Both the position numbers and the translations under genes were made by a program. 64,000 nucleotides of DNA. Source: Nesterenkonia sp. E16_10. GTDB taxonomy: Bacteria; Actinomycetota; Actinomycetes; Actinomycetales; Micrococcaceae. The notes under the pieces were generated by a model. The model was not told where the DNA came from, ran no database searches, and worked only from the letters and a program-made list of their open reading frames with translations. The DNA is taken from assembly GCF_017347085.1 (NCBI RefSeq), contig NZ_JADPSA010000001.1, positions 226,467 through 290,466 of the forward strand. Direction: 5' to 3'. Positions 53,224-61,510 of this stretch are shown here, one piece after another. Every line of letters begins with the position of its first letter. Within the stretch, counting starts at the first letter, position 1.

Positions 53224-53784
53224 TCAGAGGCCGAGATGGCGCCGGAGCGGCTCGGCCCGCTCGGCTCGTCCCATCAGCCGGTAGGCCAGGAGCCAATCCT
53301 CCGGGCGGGCCATCCTCAGGCCCCTCCACGCATGGCCCGGTCTGGCCGGAATCCTCACGACCCGACCGCTCGACTGAAGGGCGAAGCCGATCAGCACGTC
53401 GATGCTGTGATCCCCGGCCTCGGCCTGGATCGCGGCGGTCGTGTGGAAGATCCCGGACCGCTCCCGCGGCTGGTGCGGCAGGCCCAACGCGTCCAGCACC
53501 TGTTCCACGGCCGGCACCGGGTCGACCCGGCGCCCGTCCTCCGTGTCCGCATCCGCGCTTGCATCCGCATCCGTATCCGCATCCGTATCCGCATCTGCAT
53601 CCACATCGATCACCAGGTCCCAGTCCTGGACCGTGTCGATGAGTCCGAGGCTGGCCAGGAGCCCGGATCCGCCGATCACACTTTCGATCCCGGCCTCGCT
53701 CAGCGCCGCCTGCAGCCGGGTCACGGTCTGCAGCGGCGGGATGGACAAGCCAGCCGGGGATGAGAGACCGGGTGAGCGCGCCAT
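53224..53784 (-). CDS. Putative nucleotidyltransferase-like protein with (Asp-Ala/Thr) array
   Basis: 186 residues. VIGGSGLLASLGL followed by a W-D-L-V-I-D-V-D segment resembles the GGS...D-x-D active site of DNA polymerase beta-like nucleotidyltransferases. Directly after it lies an array of alternating Asp with Ala or Thr (DADADTDADTDADASADAD, about residues 61-79) encoded by hexanucleotide repeats. The rest (FHTTAAIQAEAGDHSIDVLIGF) fits a small nucleotidyltransferase fold, with the later Asp as a possible third carboxylate. Whether it is active is uncertain. Start ATG at 53784. Confidence 0.6.
   Translation of the reverse strand: MARSPGLSSPAGLSIPPLQTVTRLQAALSEAGIESVIGGSGLLASLGLIDTVQDWDLVIDVDADADTDADTDADASADADTEDGRRVDPVPAVEQVLDALGLPHQPRERSGIFHTTAAIQAEAGDHSIDVLIGFALQSSGRVVRIPARPGHAWRGLRMARPEDWLLAYRLMGRAERAEPLRRHLGL
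53545..53604. repeat. Hexanucleotide tandem array in the nucleotidyltransferase gene
   Basis: Ten consecutive hexamers of the type ATCCGC/ATCCGT, with a few degenerate members (GTCCGC, GCTTGC, ATCTGC, ATCCAC). On the minus strand they encode Asp-Ala or Asp-Thr pairs, so copy changes keep frame. Confidence 0.9.
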
Positions 53785-53925
53785 GAGGCCACGATATCGC
53801 CGCCGGGTGTGACTTTGCCCCGGATCAGGAATCGAAGCCCTCGCTGCGCGGTTGCTCTGTGCAGAACAGATCGGGTGGCCCCGGAACGGGCCGCGCCGAG
53901 AACCTCGCAGACAAGGACCCGCTCC

Positions 53926-55047
53926 ATGACTTCTTCCGCCCAGGCCAGCCCGGTGCAGGACCAGCTCTTCTCTCCGCTCTCGCTCGGCGCCATCGAGCTG
54001 CGCAACCGGCTCGTGATGGCTCCGCTGACCCGCATCCGGGCCGGCGAGGACGGGGTGCCGAACCAGATGATGGTCGAGTACTACACCCAGCGCGCCTCGC
54101 TCGGCCTGATCGTCACCGAGGGCACCTTCCCGGTGATCGAGGGCCGCACCTGGATCGGGCAGCCCGGGCTGCAGACCGCCGAGCAGGTCGCCGGCTGGCG
54201 CAGGGTCACCGAGTCGGTGCACGCCGCCGGAGGCAAGATCATCGCCCAGATCATGCATGGCGGCCGCATCGGCCATGAGCTGATCTCCGGCACCGGCCGC
54301 GTCGTCGCACCCAGTGCGCTTGCCGCCCCCGGCGAGATCCGCACACCTGAGGGCAAGGCGCCGCACCCGGTGCCGCATGCGCTGAGCGCCGAGGAGGTCA
54401 CCCAGACCATCGCCGACTTCACCCAGGCCTCGCGCAACGCGATCGAGGCGGGCTTCGACGGGGTCCAGCTCCACGGCGCCAACGGCTACCTGCTCCACGA
54501 GTTCACCGCCCCGGGGTCCAACACCCGCACCGACGGCTACGGCGGCTCCCCGGAGAACCGCGCCCGGCTCTCGGTGGAGGTCGCGGCCTCGGTCTCCGAG
54601 GCGATCGGCGCAGACCGCACCGGCATCCGACTCTCCCCGCAGCACAACATCCAGGGCGCCCTGGAGCAGGACCACGACGACGCGCTGGCCACCTACCGCT
54701 CGATGGCGGAGGGCTTCGCCCCCTTGGGGCTCAGCCACATCGATGTGCTCAATGCCGACCCCGCGAGCGAGATCGTGCAGCTGATCCGCAGGGTCTCCGG
54801 CGCCCCGCTGATCGCCAACTCCGGCTTCGGGGTGCAGACCACGCGGGAGGAGGCCATCCGGCTGGTGGAGCAGGATCTCGCCGAGGCCGTGGGCGTGGGC
54901 CGCTCGGTCATCGCCAACCCGGATCTGGCCCGTCGCTGGGAGCTGGGACTTCAGGAGAACCAGCCCGATCCCAGCACGTTCTACGTGGGCGGCGAGCGCG
55001 GCTACACCGATTACCCGGCGCTGCAGGACGCGACCCTGCGGAACTGA
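53926..55047 (+). CDS. Old yellow enzyme-family NADH:flavin oxidoreductase
   Basis: 373 residues, a TIM-barrel FMN enzyme. LGAIELRNRLVMAPLTR is the N-terminal signature; QIMHGGRIGH, VQLHGANGYLLHEF (the His-x-x-Asn substrate pair, about residues 182-185) and GYGGSPENRAR are typical. The family reduces activated C=C bonds, nitrate esters and quinones. The N-ethylmaleimide/GTN-reductase group is the closest match in style. ATG at 53926 with AAGGA ten or so bases upstream. Faces away from the nucleotidyltransferase gene. Confidence 0.92.
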   Translation: MTSSAQASPVQDQLFSPLSLGAIELRNRLVMAPLTRIRAGEDGVPNQMMVEYYTQRASLGLIVTEGTFPVIEGRTWIGQPGLQTAEQVAGWRRVTESVHAAGGKIIAQIMHGGRIGHELISGTGRVVAPSALAAPGEIRTPEGKAPHPVPHALSAEEVTQTIADFTQASRNAIEAGFDGVQLHGANGYLLHEFTAPGSNTRTDGYGGSPENRARLSVEVAASVSEAIGADRTGIRLSPQHNIQGALEQDHDDALATYRSMAEGFAPLGLSHIDVLNADPASEIVQLIRRVSGAPLIANSGFGVQTTREEAIRLVEQDLAEAVGVGRSVIANPDLARRWELGLQENQPDPSTFYVGGERGYTDYPALQDATLRN

Positions 55048-55073
55048 TCCCCGCAGACCCGGGCTCAGGCGGT

Positions 55074-56354
55074 TCAGGCCAGCGGCAGGCGCAGACCCAG
55101 GTGTGCCGCGCCCGGCGCATGGATCGTCAGCGGGGCGATGGCGCCGTCGAGTTCGACCTCGTAGTCGCCGAGGAACCCTTCGAAGTGCAGGCGCCCTGCC
55201 TCGTCGGTGCGCAGCGGGGTCTCGGGCATCCACCACTCGCCCTTGATCAGCTGGTGCAGCCGGTCATAGGCGGGCTTGGGGCTGCCGTCCCGCCGGAGCA
55301 GGCCACCGGGCGCGTTGAGCCACATCCCCTGATCCGGCAGACCCCAGTAGGTCAGTGACTCCACCGAGGGATGCCCCAGCAGTCGGCGGTAGTGGGCCTC
55401 GACCTCTTCGGCCTGGCGCGCCTCGCCCTCCTCGGTGGAGGGCCACTGTTCGGGCGAGACCTGCCAGTCGTTGAGGTCCGTGATGTCCGCGGGCACGGGG
55501 GCACCGGAGAGGATCGTGGTCTCGGTGAAGTGGATCGGGATGTTGAAGCGGGAGAAGCGCTCCAGCACCTGCAGCGTCTTCTCCTCACCCCAGGCGCCCT
55601 GGTGCATATGAGACTGCAGACCGAGCCGGTCGATCTGGATCCCTGCCTCCAGGGCCGCCTCGATGAGGCATTCGTAGGCGGTGGACATGTCGAAGTCATT
55701 GAGCAGCAGCGTGATGTTCGGGTTCGCCGCACGCGCCTCCTCGAAGGCCAGCCGCATCATCGCGACCCGTCCCTTCTGGCGGGCCAGGGTGGTGACCCCG
55801 TTGGGCTCCGCGGGGAACACCGGCATGATGACGACCTCGTTGATCGCGTCCCAGGTGTCGATCACCCCGGCGAAGTCCCGGACCTCGCGGCGGATCCGAT
55901 CGCGCAGCGCCTGGTCGATCTGCTCGACCTCCAGCTCCATCAGCCACGGCGCGCTCAGCGTGTGCCAGAGCAGCGGGTGGCCCTTGACGCCGATGCCGCG
56001 ATCCTTGAACCATCGCGCGGCGGTGAGCAGCTCGGCGGTCTTCGGCTCACCCCGCACCGCTTCGAACCGGCCCCAGTAGAAGGGCAGCGTGGCCCTGTTG
56101 AACAGCGCCAGCCAGCGCTGGGCGAACGCGGCGTCTGCGGCGGCATCCTGGGAGCGACCATTGATCCAGTCGATCAGCTCGAACCCGATGCAGCCGAACC
56201 CGAAGGCGTGGTCACGCTGGCGCACCAGCACGTCCCGGTCGGGCAGCGGAGCCCCGGTGGCATCGCTGAGGGTCAGCGTGGTCTGGGATCGGCGGTGCAC
56301 CAGGCTGGGGTCATAGCTGCGCGAAGGTGCCGGGGCGGTGAACAGCGAGGTCAT
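55074..56354 (-). CDS. GH10-family endo-beta-1,4-xylanase-like protein
   Basis: 426 residues. A short N-terminal beta region (TLTLSDATGAPLPDRDV) is followed by a GH10 TIM barrel: FYWGRFEAVRGEP, KGHPLLWHTLSAPWL, the acid/base Glu in TWDAINEVV (about 171) and the nucleophile Glu in IHFTETTIL (about 277). The last 60 residues form a C-terminal beta region. No signal peptide is seen, so it would be cytosolic, acting on short imported xylo-oligosaccharides or another substrate. No transporter or xylosidase lies nearby. Convergent with the OYE gene. Confidence 0.85.
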   Translation of the reverse strand: MTSLFTAPAPSRSYDPSLVHRRSQTTLTLSDATGAPLPDRDVLVRQRDHAFGFGCIGFELIDWINGRSQDAAADAAFAQRWLALFNRATLPFYWGRFEAVRGEPKTAELLTAARWFKDRGIGVKGHPLLWHTLSAPWLMELEVEQIDQALRDRIRREVRDFAGVIDTWDAINEVVIMPVFPAEPNGVTTLARQKGRVAMMRLAFEEARAANPNITLLLNDFDMSTAYECLIEAALEAGIQIDRLGLQSHMHQGAWGEEKTLQVLERFSRFNIPIHFTETTILSGAPVPADITDLNDWQVSPEQWPSTEEGEARQAEEVEAHYRRLLGHPSVESLTYWGLPDQGMWLNAPGGLLRRDGSPKPAYDRLHQLIKGEWWMPETPLRTDEAGRLHFEGFLGDYEVELDGAIAPLTIHAPGAAHLGLRLPLA

Positions 56355-56396
56355 GGCTCAAGTCTGCCACGCCCCTGTGATCCGGTGCACAACGGC

Positions 56397-57095
56397 TCAT
56401 CGCAGGCGCCTGAACCCTTCGGTCTTCTTCGCCGACCCGGAGACCAGGATGATGTCATCGGCGGCCAGCACGGTCTGCGCCGTCGCCGGCTCCCAGCCGG
56501 TCTCGGCGTGCTTGACCGCGGTGATCGTGACCCCGTGGCGCTTTCGCACATCGAGTGCGCCCAGTTCCCGGCCCAGGAGCCCCTGCGGCGGCGTGGTCTT
56601 CGCCAGCGCGTAGTCCTCGTCGATCAGGATGTAGTCCTGCAGGCTTCCGCGCACCATATGCGCCACCCTCCGTCCCATGTCCTGTTCCGGGAAGACGATG
56701 TGGCGCACCCCGAGCTGCTCCAAGATCGCCCGGTGCGGCTCGCTGACCGCCTTCGCCCACAGTTCGGGGATGTCGAACTGCAGCATCATCGAGGTGACCA
56801 GGATGCTGGCCTCCAGGTTCGAGGAGATCGCGATCACCACATGGTCGAACTCGTCCACGGCGAGCTGCCGCATGGCCTCCTCGCTGGTGACATCTGCCGC
56901 GACCACGTGGGTGAGCCGCCCGTTGAGCGCCTGCACCACGGATTCTTCGCGATCCACCCCGAGCACCTCGGTGCCATGGGCCATCAGCTCCAGGGCCAGC
57001 GCTCGACCAAACCGTCCCAGGCCGATCACCGCCACCGAGTCGGGGCCAGCGACCTCACGGGGATCGGTTCCTCCGAAGAGCTTGAAATTAACCAA
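56397..57095 (-). CDS. ktrA: KtrA-type (TrkA family) regulatory subunit of K+ uptake
   Basis: 232 residues from TTG 57095: an RCK N domain with VIGLGRFGRALALELMAHG (Rossmann glycine motif) and GVDREES for nucleotide binding, then an RCK C domain (LGRELGALDVRKRHGVTITAV). It gates the channel-like partner through ATP/ADP or NAD(H) binding. TTG is preferred because AGGAAAGG sits seven bases upstream, inside the end of ktrB. An in-frame ATG at 57122 would add nine residues. The two genes overlap by eight bases. Confidence 0.85.
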   Translation of the reverse strand: MVNFKLFGGTDPREVAGPDSVAVIGLGRFGRALALELMAHGTEVLGVDREESVVQALNGRLTHVVAADVTSEEAMRQLAVDEFDHVVIAISSNLEASILVTSMMLQFDIPELWAKAVSEPHRAILEQLGVRHIVFPEQDMGRRVAHMVRGSLQDYILIDEDYALAKTTPPQGLLGRELGALDVRKRHGVTITAVKHAETGWEPATAQTVLAADDIILVSGSAKKTEGFRRLR

Positions 57096-58449
57096 TGATC
57101 GGCCTTTCCTTGGGCAGTTCATACATGGTGCGGCGCTCGCGCAGTGCCAGCGCCGAGGCGAAGGTGATCGGGCCGATTCGGCCGATGAACATCAGCAGCG
57201 CCAGCAGCAGCTGACCCGCCAGCGGGAGCTCCGCGGTGATCCCGGTGCTCAGTCCCACGGTGGAGAACGCCGAGACGGTTTCGAAGAGCACCACATCCAG
57301 CGGAAGTCCGCTCAGGTGCATCAGTGCTCCGGTGGAGAGGATGATCAGTCCCCCGGCCAGCACGACGACGGCGATGGCCTGCCGATGCACCGCCCGTGAG
57401 AGCCGCTTGCCGAAGATGTTCACGGCGGCGTCCCCGCGCAGCTCGGTGTAGACCACGAACAACAGCACTGCGAAGGTGGTCACCTTGATCCCTCCGGCGG
57501 TCCCGGCAGGTGCGCCGCCGATGAACATCAGCAGGTCCATGCCCAACCAGGTGGTCGGTTCCATCGAGGAGATGTCCAGGCTGTTGAAGCCCGCGGTGCG
57601 CGTCTGCACCGACTGGAAGAAGCTGGCCAGCAGCTTCTGCGGCCAGGACAGCGGACCCAGCGTGGCGGGGTTCGACCATTCCAAGGCCAGGACCATCATC
57701 GTGCCCAGCATCAGCAGCACCCCGGTGGCCCAGAGCACGATCCTGGTGTGCATCGACCACAGCCGCGGGGTGCGGAACCGGCGGCGCAGCTGAAGGATCA
57801 CCGGGAAGCCCAGACCACCGAGGATGATCGCGGCACAGATCCCCAGCCCGATCACCGGATCGGTGACGAAGCCCATCATGGAGTCGGGGTAGAGCGCGAA
57901 GCCGGCATTGTTGAAGGCGGAGACGGCGTGGAAGACGCCGTGCCAGACCGACTCCCCCAGGCTCATCCCGTAGCCGAGGTGGAACCGCAGGGCCAGGATG
58001 AGCGCGAGCGAGATCTCGATGATCAGCGAGATCTTGATGATCCCTCTGATGAGCGAGGGCAGGTCCGCCAGGCCCAGGCTCTTGGCCTCAGTGGCGGCGA
58101 GCAGCTTCGAGCGCAGCGAGAGCCGTCCCAGCACCACCAGTCCCACGACCGTCGCGAAGGTCATGACCCCGAAGCCGCCGAGCTGGATGAGCACCAGGAT
58201 GACGATCTGCCCGAAGGTGGAGAAGTGGGTGCCGGTGTCCACCACGGTGAGCCCGGTGACGCAGAGCGCGGAGGTCGCGGTGAAGAGCGCGTGGATGAGG
58301 TCGGTCTCCTCCCCCGGCGCCGTCGCGGCGGGGAGGAGCAGAAGCCCCGTTCCGGCGGCGGTGGCCAGCAGGAAGCCGAGGAAGATCAGCTGCACCGGAC
58401 GGATCCGGCGAAGCAACACCCGCTGATCAGCGGGCAAGGGTTGATTCAC
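57088..58449 (-). CDS. ktrB: KtrB-type (TrkH family) K+ translocating subunit
   Basis: 453 residues, about ten helices with four pore-loop repeats; the selectivity glycines are visible in FTATSALCVTGLTVVDTG, VSAFNNAGFALYPDS, VQTRTAGFNSLDISS and VSAFSTVGLSTGIT. Na+- or H+-coupled K+ uptake. GTG start at 58449. Translation of ktrA is coupled to the ktrB end. The length matches KtrB rather than the longer TrkH. Confidence 0.92.
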   Translation of the reverse strand: MNQPLPADQRVLLRRIRPVQLIFLGFLLATAAGTGLLLLPAATAPGEETDLIHALFTATSALCVTGLTVVDTGTHFSTFGQIVILVLIQLGGFGVMTFATVVGLVVLGRLSLRSKLLAATEAKSLGLADLPSLIRGIIKISLIIEISLALILALRFHLGYGMSLGESVWHGVFHAVSAFNNAGFALYPDSMMGFVTDPVIGLGICAAIILGGLGFPVILQLRRRFRTPRLWSMHTRIVLWATGVLLMLGTMMVLALEWSNPATLGPLSWPQKLLASFFQSVQTRTAGFNSLDISSMEPTTWLGMDLLMFIGGAPAGTAGGIKVTTFAVLLFVVYTELRGDAAVNIFGKRLSRAVHRQAIAVVVLAGGLIILSTGALMHLSGLPLDVVLFETVSAFSTVGLSTGITAELPLAGQLLLALLMFIGRIGPITFASALALRERRTMYELPKERPIIG

Positions 58450-58539
58450 AAGGCTGAACTGTAGACCTGGGGCGACCCGGCGGCAAGCACTCAGGGCATG
58501 TGATGCTCGCCACGACGGCGGCTCATCCGGTGGGCACGC

Positions 58540-58590
58540 AAAAAGACCGGCCCCCCGATCTCGCAGAAGCGATTTCAGGGGGCCGGTCTC
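58540..58590 (-). terminator. Rho-independent terminator of cspA
   Basis: Twelve-base-pair stem AGACCGGCCCCC/GGGGGCCGGTCT followed on the minus strand by TTTTT (58540-58544), with a small inner stem (ATCGC/GCGAT-like). This is the one clear U-tract terminator in the window. Confidence 0.92.
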
Positions 58591-58667
58591 TTGAGGTTCT
58601 GTTCATCGAACCCGAGATGCTCAGCGTTCGACGGCTAGAGCGCCGTCGTCGGCGAACTCAGTGAAGC

Positions 58668-58871
58668 TCAGAGGGGGTTGACGTTCTCAGCCTGAAGACC
58701 CTTGGGGCCGCGGGCGGTCTCGAACTCAACCTTCTGGTTCTCCTCGAGGGAACGGAAGCCGGAAGTGGTGATCGCGCTGAAGTGCACGAAGACATCGTCT
58801 GAACCGTCTTCGGGGGCGATGAAGCCGTAGCCCTTTTCAGCGTTGAACCATTTAACTGTGCCTGTAGCCAT
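58668..58871 (-). CDS. cspA: Cold-shock protein of the CspA family
   Basis: 67 residues, one cold-shock domain that binds RNA and single-stranded DNA. RNP1 KGYGFI and RNP2 VFVHF are intact; [20 protein letters not shown] is standard. AAGGAAAC is a good ribosome site. The mRNA leader is about 125 bases if the promoter at 59005-59033 is used, with a hairpin at 58903-58920, as for genes under temperature-dependent translation. A strong terminator follows. Confidence 0.96.
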   Translation of the reverse strand: MATGTVKWFNAEKGYGFIAPEDGSDDVFVHFSAITTSGFRSLEENQKVEFETARGPKGLQAENVNPL

Positions 58872-58902
58872 GATGTTTCCTTAATATACTTGCTCTTGCT
58901 AC

Positions 58903-58920
58903 GCATCGATCTCACGATGC
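58903..58920 (-). promoter_or_regulatory. Leader hairpin of cspA
   Basis: GCATCG-tgagat-CGATGC on the minus strand, about 30 bases before the cspA ATG. It may be part of a temperature-responsive leader; function inferred from analogy with other cspA leaders. Confidence 0.4.
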
Positions 58921-59004
58921 ATGTTCCGCCACCAACCTGGCCGGTCGATTGCGGTGACCACTTGGGCGACCGCATAGGTGTAGAAGCCCTTGTAGTACTC
59001 CGTC

Positions 59005-59033
59005 AGCCTACGCTAATAATCGGCTGGGGTCAC
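59005..59033 (-). promoter_or_regulatory. Likely cspA promoter
   Basis: On the minus strand GTGACC (59033-59028) and TAGGCT (59010-59005) are separated by exactly 17 bases. Transcription would begin near 58998, giving a leader of about 125 bases before cspA. Confidence 0.55.
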
Positions 59034-59086
59034 TACCAGTCTTGGCCAGGCCTCGAATCGGAGCCTCATCGGCCTGCGCACCGTGG

Positions 59087-59923
59087 TCATGGCTGCTCGT
59101 CCTGCATGTCCACGCGCTGGAAATGGGTGTAGAGATTGATCGACCCGCCCCGGGAGAACCCGGCCAGGGTCAGCCCGGAGCGGTCGGCGAGGTCCACCGC
59201 CAACGAGGACGGCGCTCCCACCGCGCTGAGCATCTCGATTCCAGCCAGGGCCGCCTTCTGCACGAGCTCGAAGGAGGCTCGCCCGGAGACCTGCAGCACG
59301 GTGCCGCTCAGCGGGAGCCGACCCTGGGTCAGTGCCCATCCGACCACCTTGTCCACAGCGTTGTGCCGGCCGACATCCTCTCGCAGGCACAGCAGCGCGC
59401 CCTCGGCGTCGAAGAGCCCGGCGGCATGGACTCCCCCGGTCTTGCCGAACAGCGCCTGCTTCTCGCGCATCAGCTCGGGCAGCGCGAGCAGGGTCTCCTG
59501 GCGCAGCTGCAGCATCTCGGGCCTGCGTGGCGGCAGGGTCTTCTCCACCGCGTCGATGGAGGTGGTCCCGCAGATCCCGCAGGCGGAGGTGGTGAGGACA
59601 TTGCGGGTGCGCAGCAGCGAGGTCGGAGCCAGGGCGGGATCGAGCTCGGCATCGATGACGTTATAGGTCTGATTCCCCTGCTCATCGGTGCCGGCGCAGT
59701 ACCGCAGGCTGCGAAGGTGCTCCTGGGAGCTGATGATCCCCTCGGCGACCAGGAACCCGGCGACCAGCTCGAAGTCATGCCCGGGGGTGCGCATGGTCAC
59801 GGTGAAGGACTCCCCGGCCAGGCGCAGCTCAAGCGGCTCCTCCACCGCGATCAGGTCGATCTTGCTGCGGGTGCCGCCCGCACGCAGGGTGAGCACGCGT
59901 CGGCGATCGGTCAGTCGTCCCAT
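59087..59923 (-). CDS. fdhD: FdhD sulfurtransferase for formate dehydrogenase
   Basis: 278 residues. FdhD moves sulfur from IscS onto the molybdenum cofactor of formate dehydrogenase. Motifs: VEEPLELRLAGE, TPGHDFELVAGFLVAEGI, the redox CGICG (Cys about 113 and 116), EDVGRHNAVDKVVGW, and the C-terminal SRGGSINLYTH. Overlaps the moeA end by 13 bases and is last in the mobA-DUF6457-moeA-fdhD series. No formate dehydrogenase gene is in the window. Confidence 0.94.
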   Translation of the reverse strand: MGRLTDRRRVLTLRAGGTRSKIDLIAVEEPLELRLAGESFTVTMRTPGHDFELVAGFLVAEGIISSQEHLRSLRYCAGTDEQGNQTYNVIDAELDPALAPTSLLRTRNVLTTSACGICGTTSIDAVEKTLPPRRPEMLQLRQETLLALPELMREKQALFGKTGGVHAAGLFDAEGALLCLREDVGRHNAVDKVVGWALTQGRLPLSGTVLQVSGRASFELVQKAALAGIEMLSAVGAPSSLAVDLADRSGLTLAGFSRGGSINLYTHFQRVDMQDEQP

Positions 59924-61155
59924 TCGAAGTCTTCTCCTCGTTGTCCAGGCACCAAGAGGCAGTCCACCGGATCGCCCGGCGCCAGTCCGCCCTCGGGCAC
60001 GATCGCCAGCGCCTGCGACTGGGCCAGACCGCGCATCATGTGCGAGCGGCTGTGACCGGCGGGCAGCACACCCTCGGGGCTCCGCCGCACGGGCAGCAGC
60101 CGGACGCCACGTCGAGCTCCGGGGAGCCGGACTCCCGCGGTGAGACGCAGGGTGGGCGTGCGCTCCGCGGCGGGAACTCCGCGCAGTGCTCGCAGCAGCG
60201 GCACTCCCAGCGCGGTCAGCGCGGAGAATCCGGCCAACGGGTTCCCGGGCAGACCGAGCAGGTACAGAGGCTCCTTGCGGCGGGGCAGCCGAGCCAGCAG
60301 CACCGGGTGACCTGGACGCATGTCCACCGAGTCCACGGTGAGCTCGGCGCCGAGGGCGTGCAGAGCCGGTCGCAGCGCGTCGGCACGGGAGTGCGCGGTG
60401 CCGCCGCTGGTGATGATCAGATCGGCGCTCCCGGCCTCGGAGATCTGCCGGAGTGTGGCTGCGAGTGTCTCGGGATCGTCGCCGAGCCGCTGGGCCGCCA
60501 CCCCGGCGGCTCCCATCTCTTGGAGCATCTGTGGCAGCGCCAGACCGAAGACGTCACGCACCTCACCGGGCGCCGGTGTCCCGCTGGTGGTGACCTCCGC
60601 GCCGGTGAGCACCAGCTGCACGCGAGGGCGGCGGATGACGGCGAGCTGGTCGTGACCGGCGACGGCGGCCACGGCGGCTCGCGCCGGGGTGAGCACGACC
60701 CCGGCTGGCACCAGCTGGTCTTCGGCGCGGCATTCCGCGCCGGCGGAGCGGACATTGCGCTGCGGGGCGGTGTCGGGGCTGGTGCTCAGGGCTCGGAGCC
60801 GAGGCCCCTCGGTGATCCCATGCTCGGTGCGCAGCACCGAATGGGTTCCCGTCGGGACCACGGAGCCGGTGACCACCTCGGTGGCCTCTCCTGGCAGCAG
60901 CGGGGCCGGTCGGTCGGCCGGGCTGTTTGCCTGCTCGGGGCGCAGCGACCACTCGGGCTCACCGGCGGAGCTGCTCAACGGCTCTGCGGCCAGGGCCCAC
61001 CCGTCCATGGCGGAGGTGGAGGCATGCGGGATGTCCTGCAGCGCCCGGACCGGGTCCAGCAGCACGCCGCCTATCGCCTCCTGGAGGGTCAGCCGGTCTG
61101 CGCCCAACGGATCCGCGGCGGCCGCTCGCTCCCGAGCCTGCGTCAGGGTGATCAT
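59911..61155 (-). CDS. moeA: MoeA molybdopterin molybdotransferase
   Basis: Inserts molybdate into adenylated molybdopterin. 414 residues. STSAMDGWAL, the VVTGSVVPTGTHSVL domain start, LVLTGAEVTTSGT and TSGGTAHSRAD (MoCF-biosynthesis motif) are present, then PGNPLAGF and the C-terminal small domain. Some sequence between the domains is Ala/Arg-rich. Cluster with fdhD, DUF6457 and mobA indicates a Moco operon; 17 bases separate it from the DUF6457 gene upstream. Confidence 0.94.
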   Translation of the reverse strand: MITLTQARERAAAADPLGADRLTLQEAIGGVLLDPVRALQDIPHASTSAMDGWALAAEPLSSSAGEPEWSLRPEQANSPADRPAPLLPGEATEVVTGSVVPTGTHSVLRTEHGITEGPRLRALSTSPDTAPQRNVRSAGAECRAEDQLVPAGVVLTPARAAVAAVAGHDQLAVIRRPRVQLVLTGAEVTTSGTPAPGEVRDVFGLALPQMLQEMGAAGVAAQRLGDDPETLAATLRQISEAGSADLIITSGGTAHSRADALRPALHALGAELTVDSVDMRPGHPVLLARLPRRKEPLYLLGLPGNPLAGFSALTALGVPLLRALRGVPAAERTPTLRLTAGVRLPGARRGVRLLPVRRSPEGVLPAGHSRSHMMRGLAQSQALAIVPEGGLAPGDPVDCLLVPGQRGEDFEWDD

Positions 61156-61172
61156 TCGAGTGCGGGGCTGCC

Positions 61173-61463
61173 TCAGCCCACAGCTCCGGATCGGCGCTCC
61201 AGCAGCTGTGCCGCGACCCGGGAGGCGGCGCGGGAGGCGGTCTGGAAGTCTGCCTGCCCCGTGGCCTCGGCCAGCCCGGCGACGTAGCCGATGAGGTAGG
61301 TGGTCACCGGCGCGGCAGGGCGGACCACGGTGTGCGCCGCCTGGCCGGCCAGGGCCAGGACGGCGTCGATGTCGATCTCGATGCCATCGACTTCGAGATG
61401 ATGCGCGAGCTCCTTGATCCAGAGCTCGATGGATTCATGCGATTGCGCTGCTTCTGCCGTCAT
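61173..61463 (-). CDS. DUF6457 small protein of the Moco operon
   Basis: 96 residues. I recognise the DUF6457 pattern: LELEVDGIEID-like centre, LALAGQAAHTVVRPAAPVTTYLIGYVAG. In actinobacteria it is found with mobA/moeA, sometimes fused to MobA. Mostly helical; no catalytic residue is evident. Function unknown, presumably in guanylyl cofactor attachment. Confidence 0.8.
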   Translation of the reverse strand: MTAEAAQSHESIELWIKELAHHLEVDGIEIDIDAVLALAGQAAHTVVRPAAPVTTYLIGYVAGLAEATGQADFQTASRAASRVAAQLLERRSGAVG

Positions 61464-61510
61464 GGCGACTCCTTGATCGATGCTGCTTCCAGAGTCTCAT
61501 AACCGGGCTC

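Noticed and set aside
53785..55236. N-terminal extension of the nucleotidyltransferase frame across the OYE gene
   Set aside because: The opposite strand encodes the old yellow enzyme; the extension is antisense. The ATG at 53784 is a natural start.
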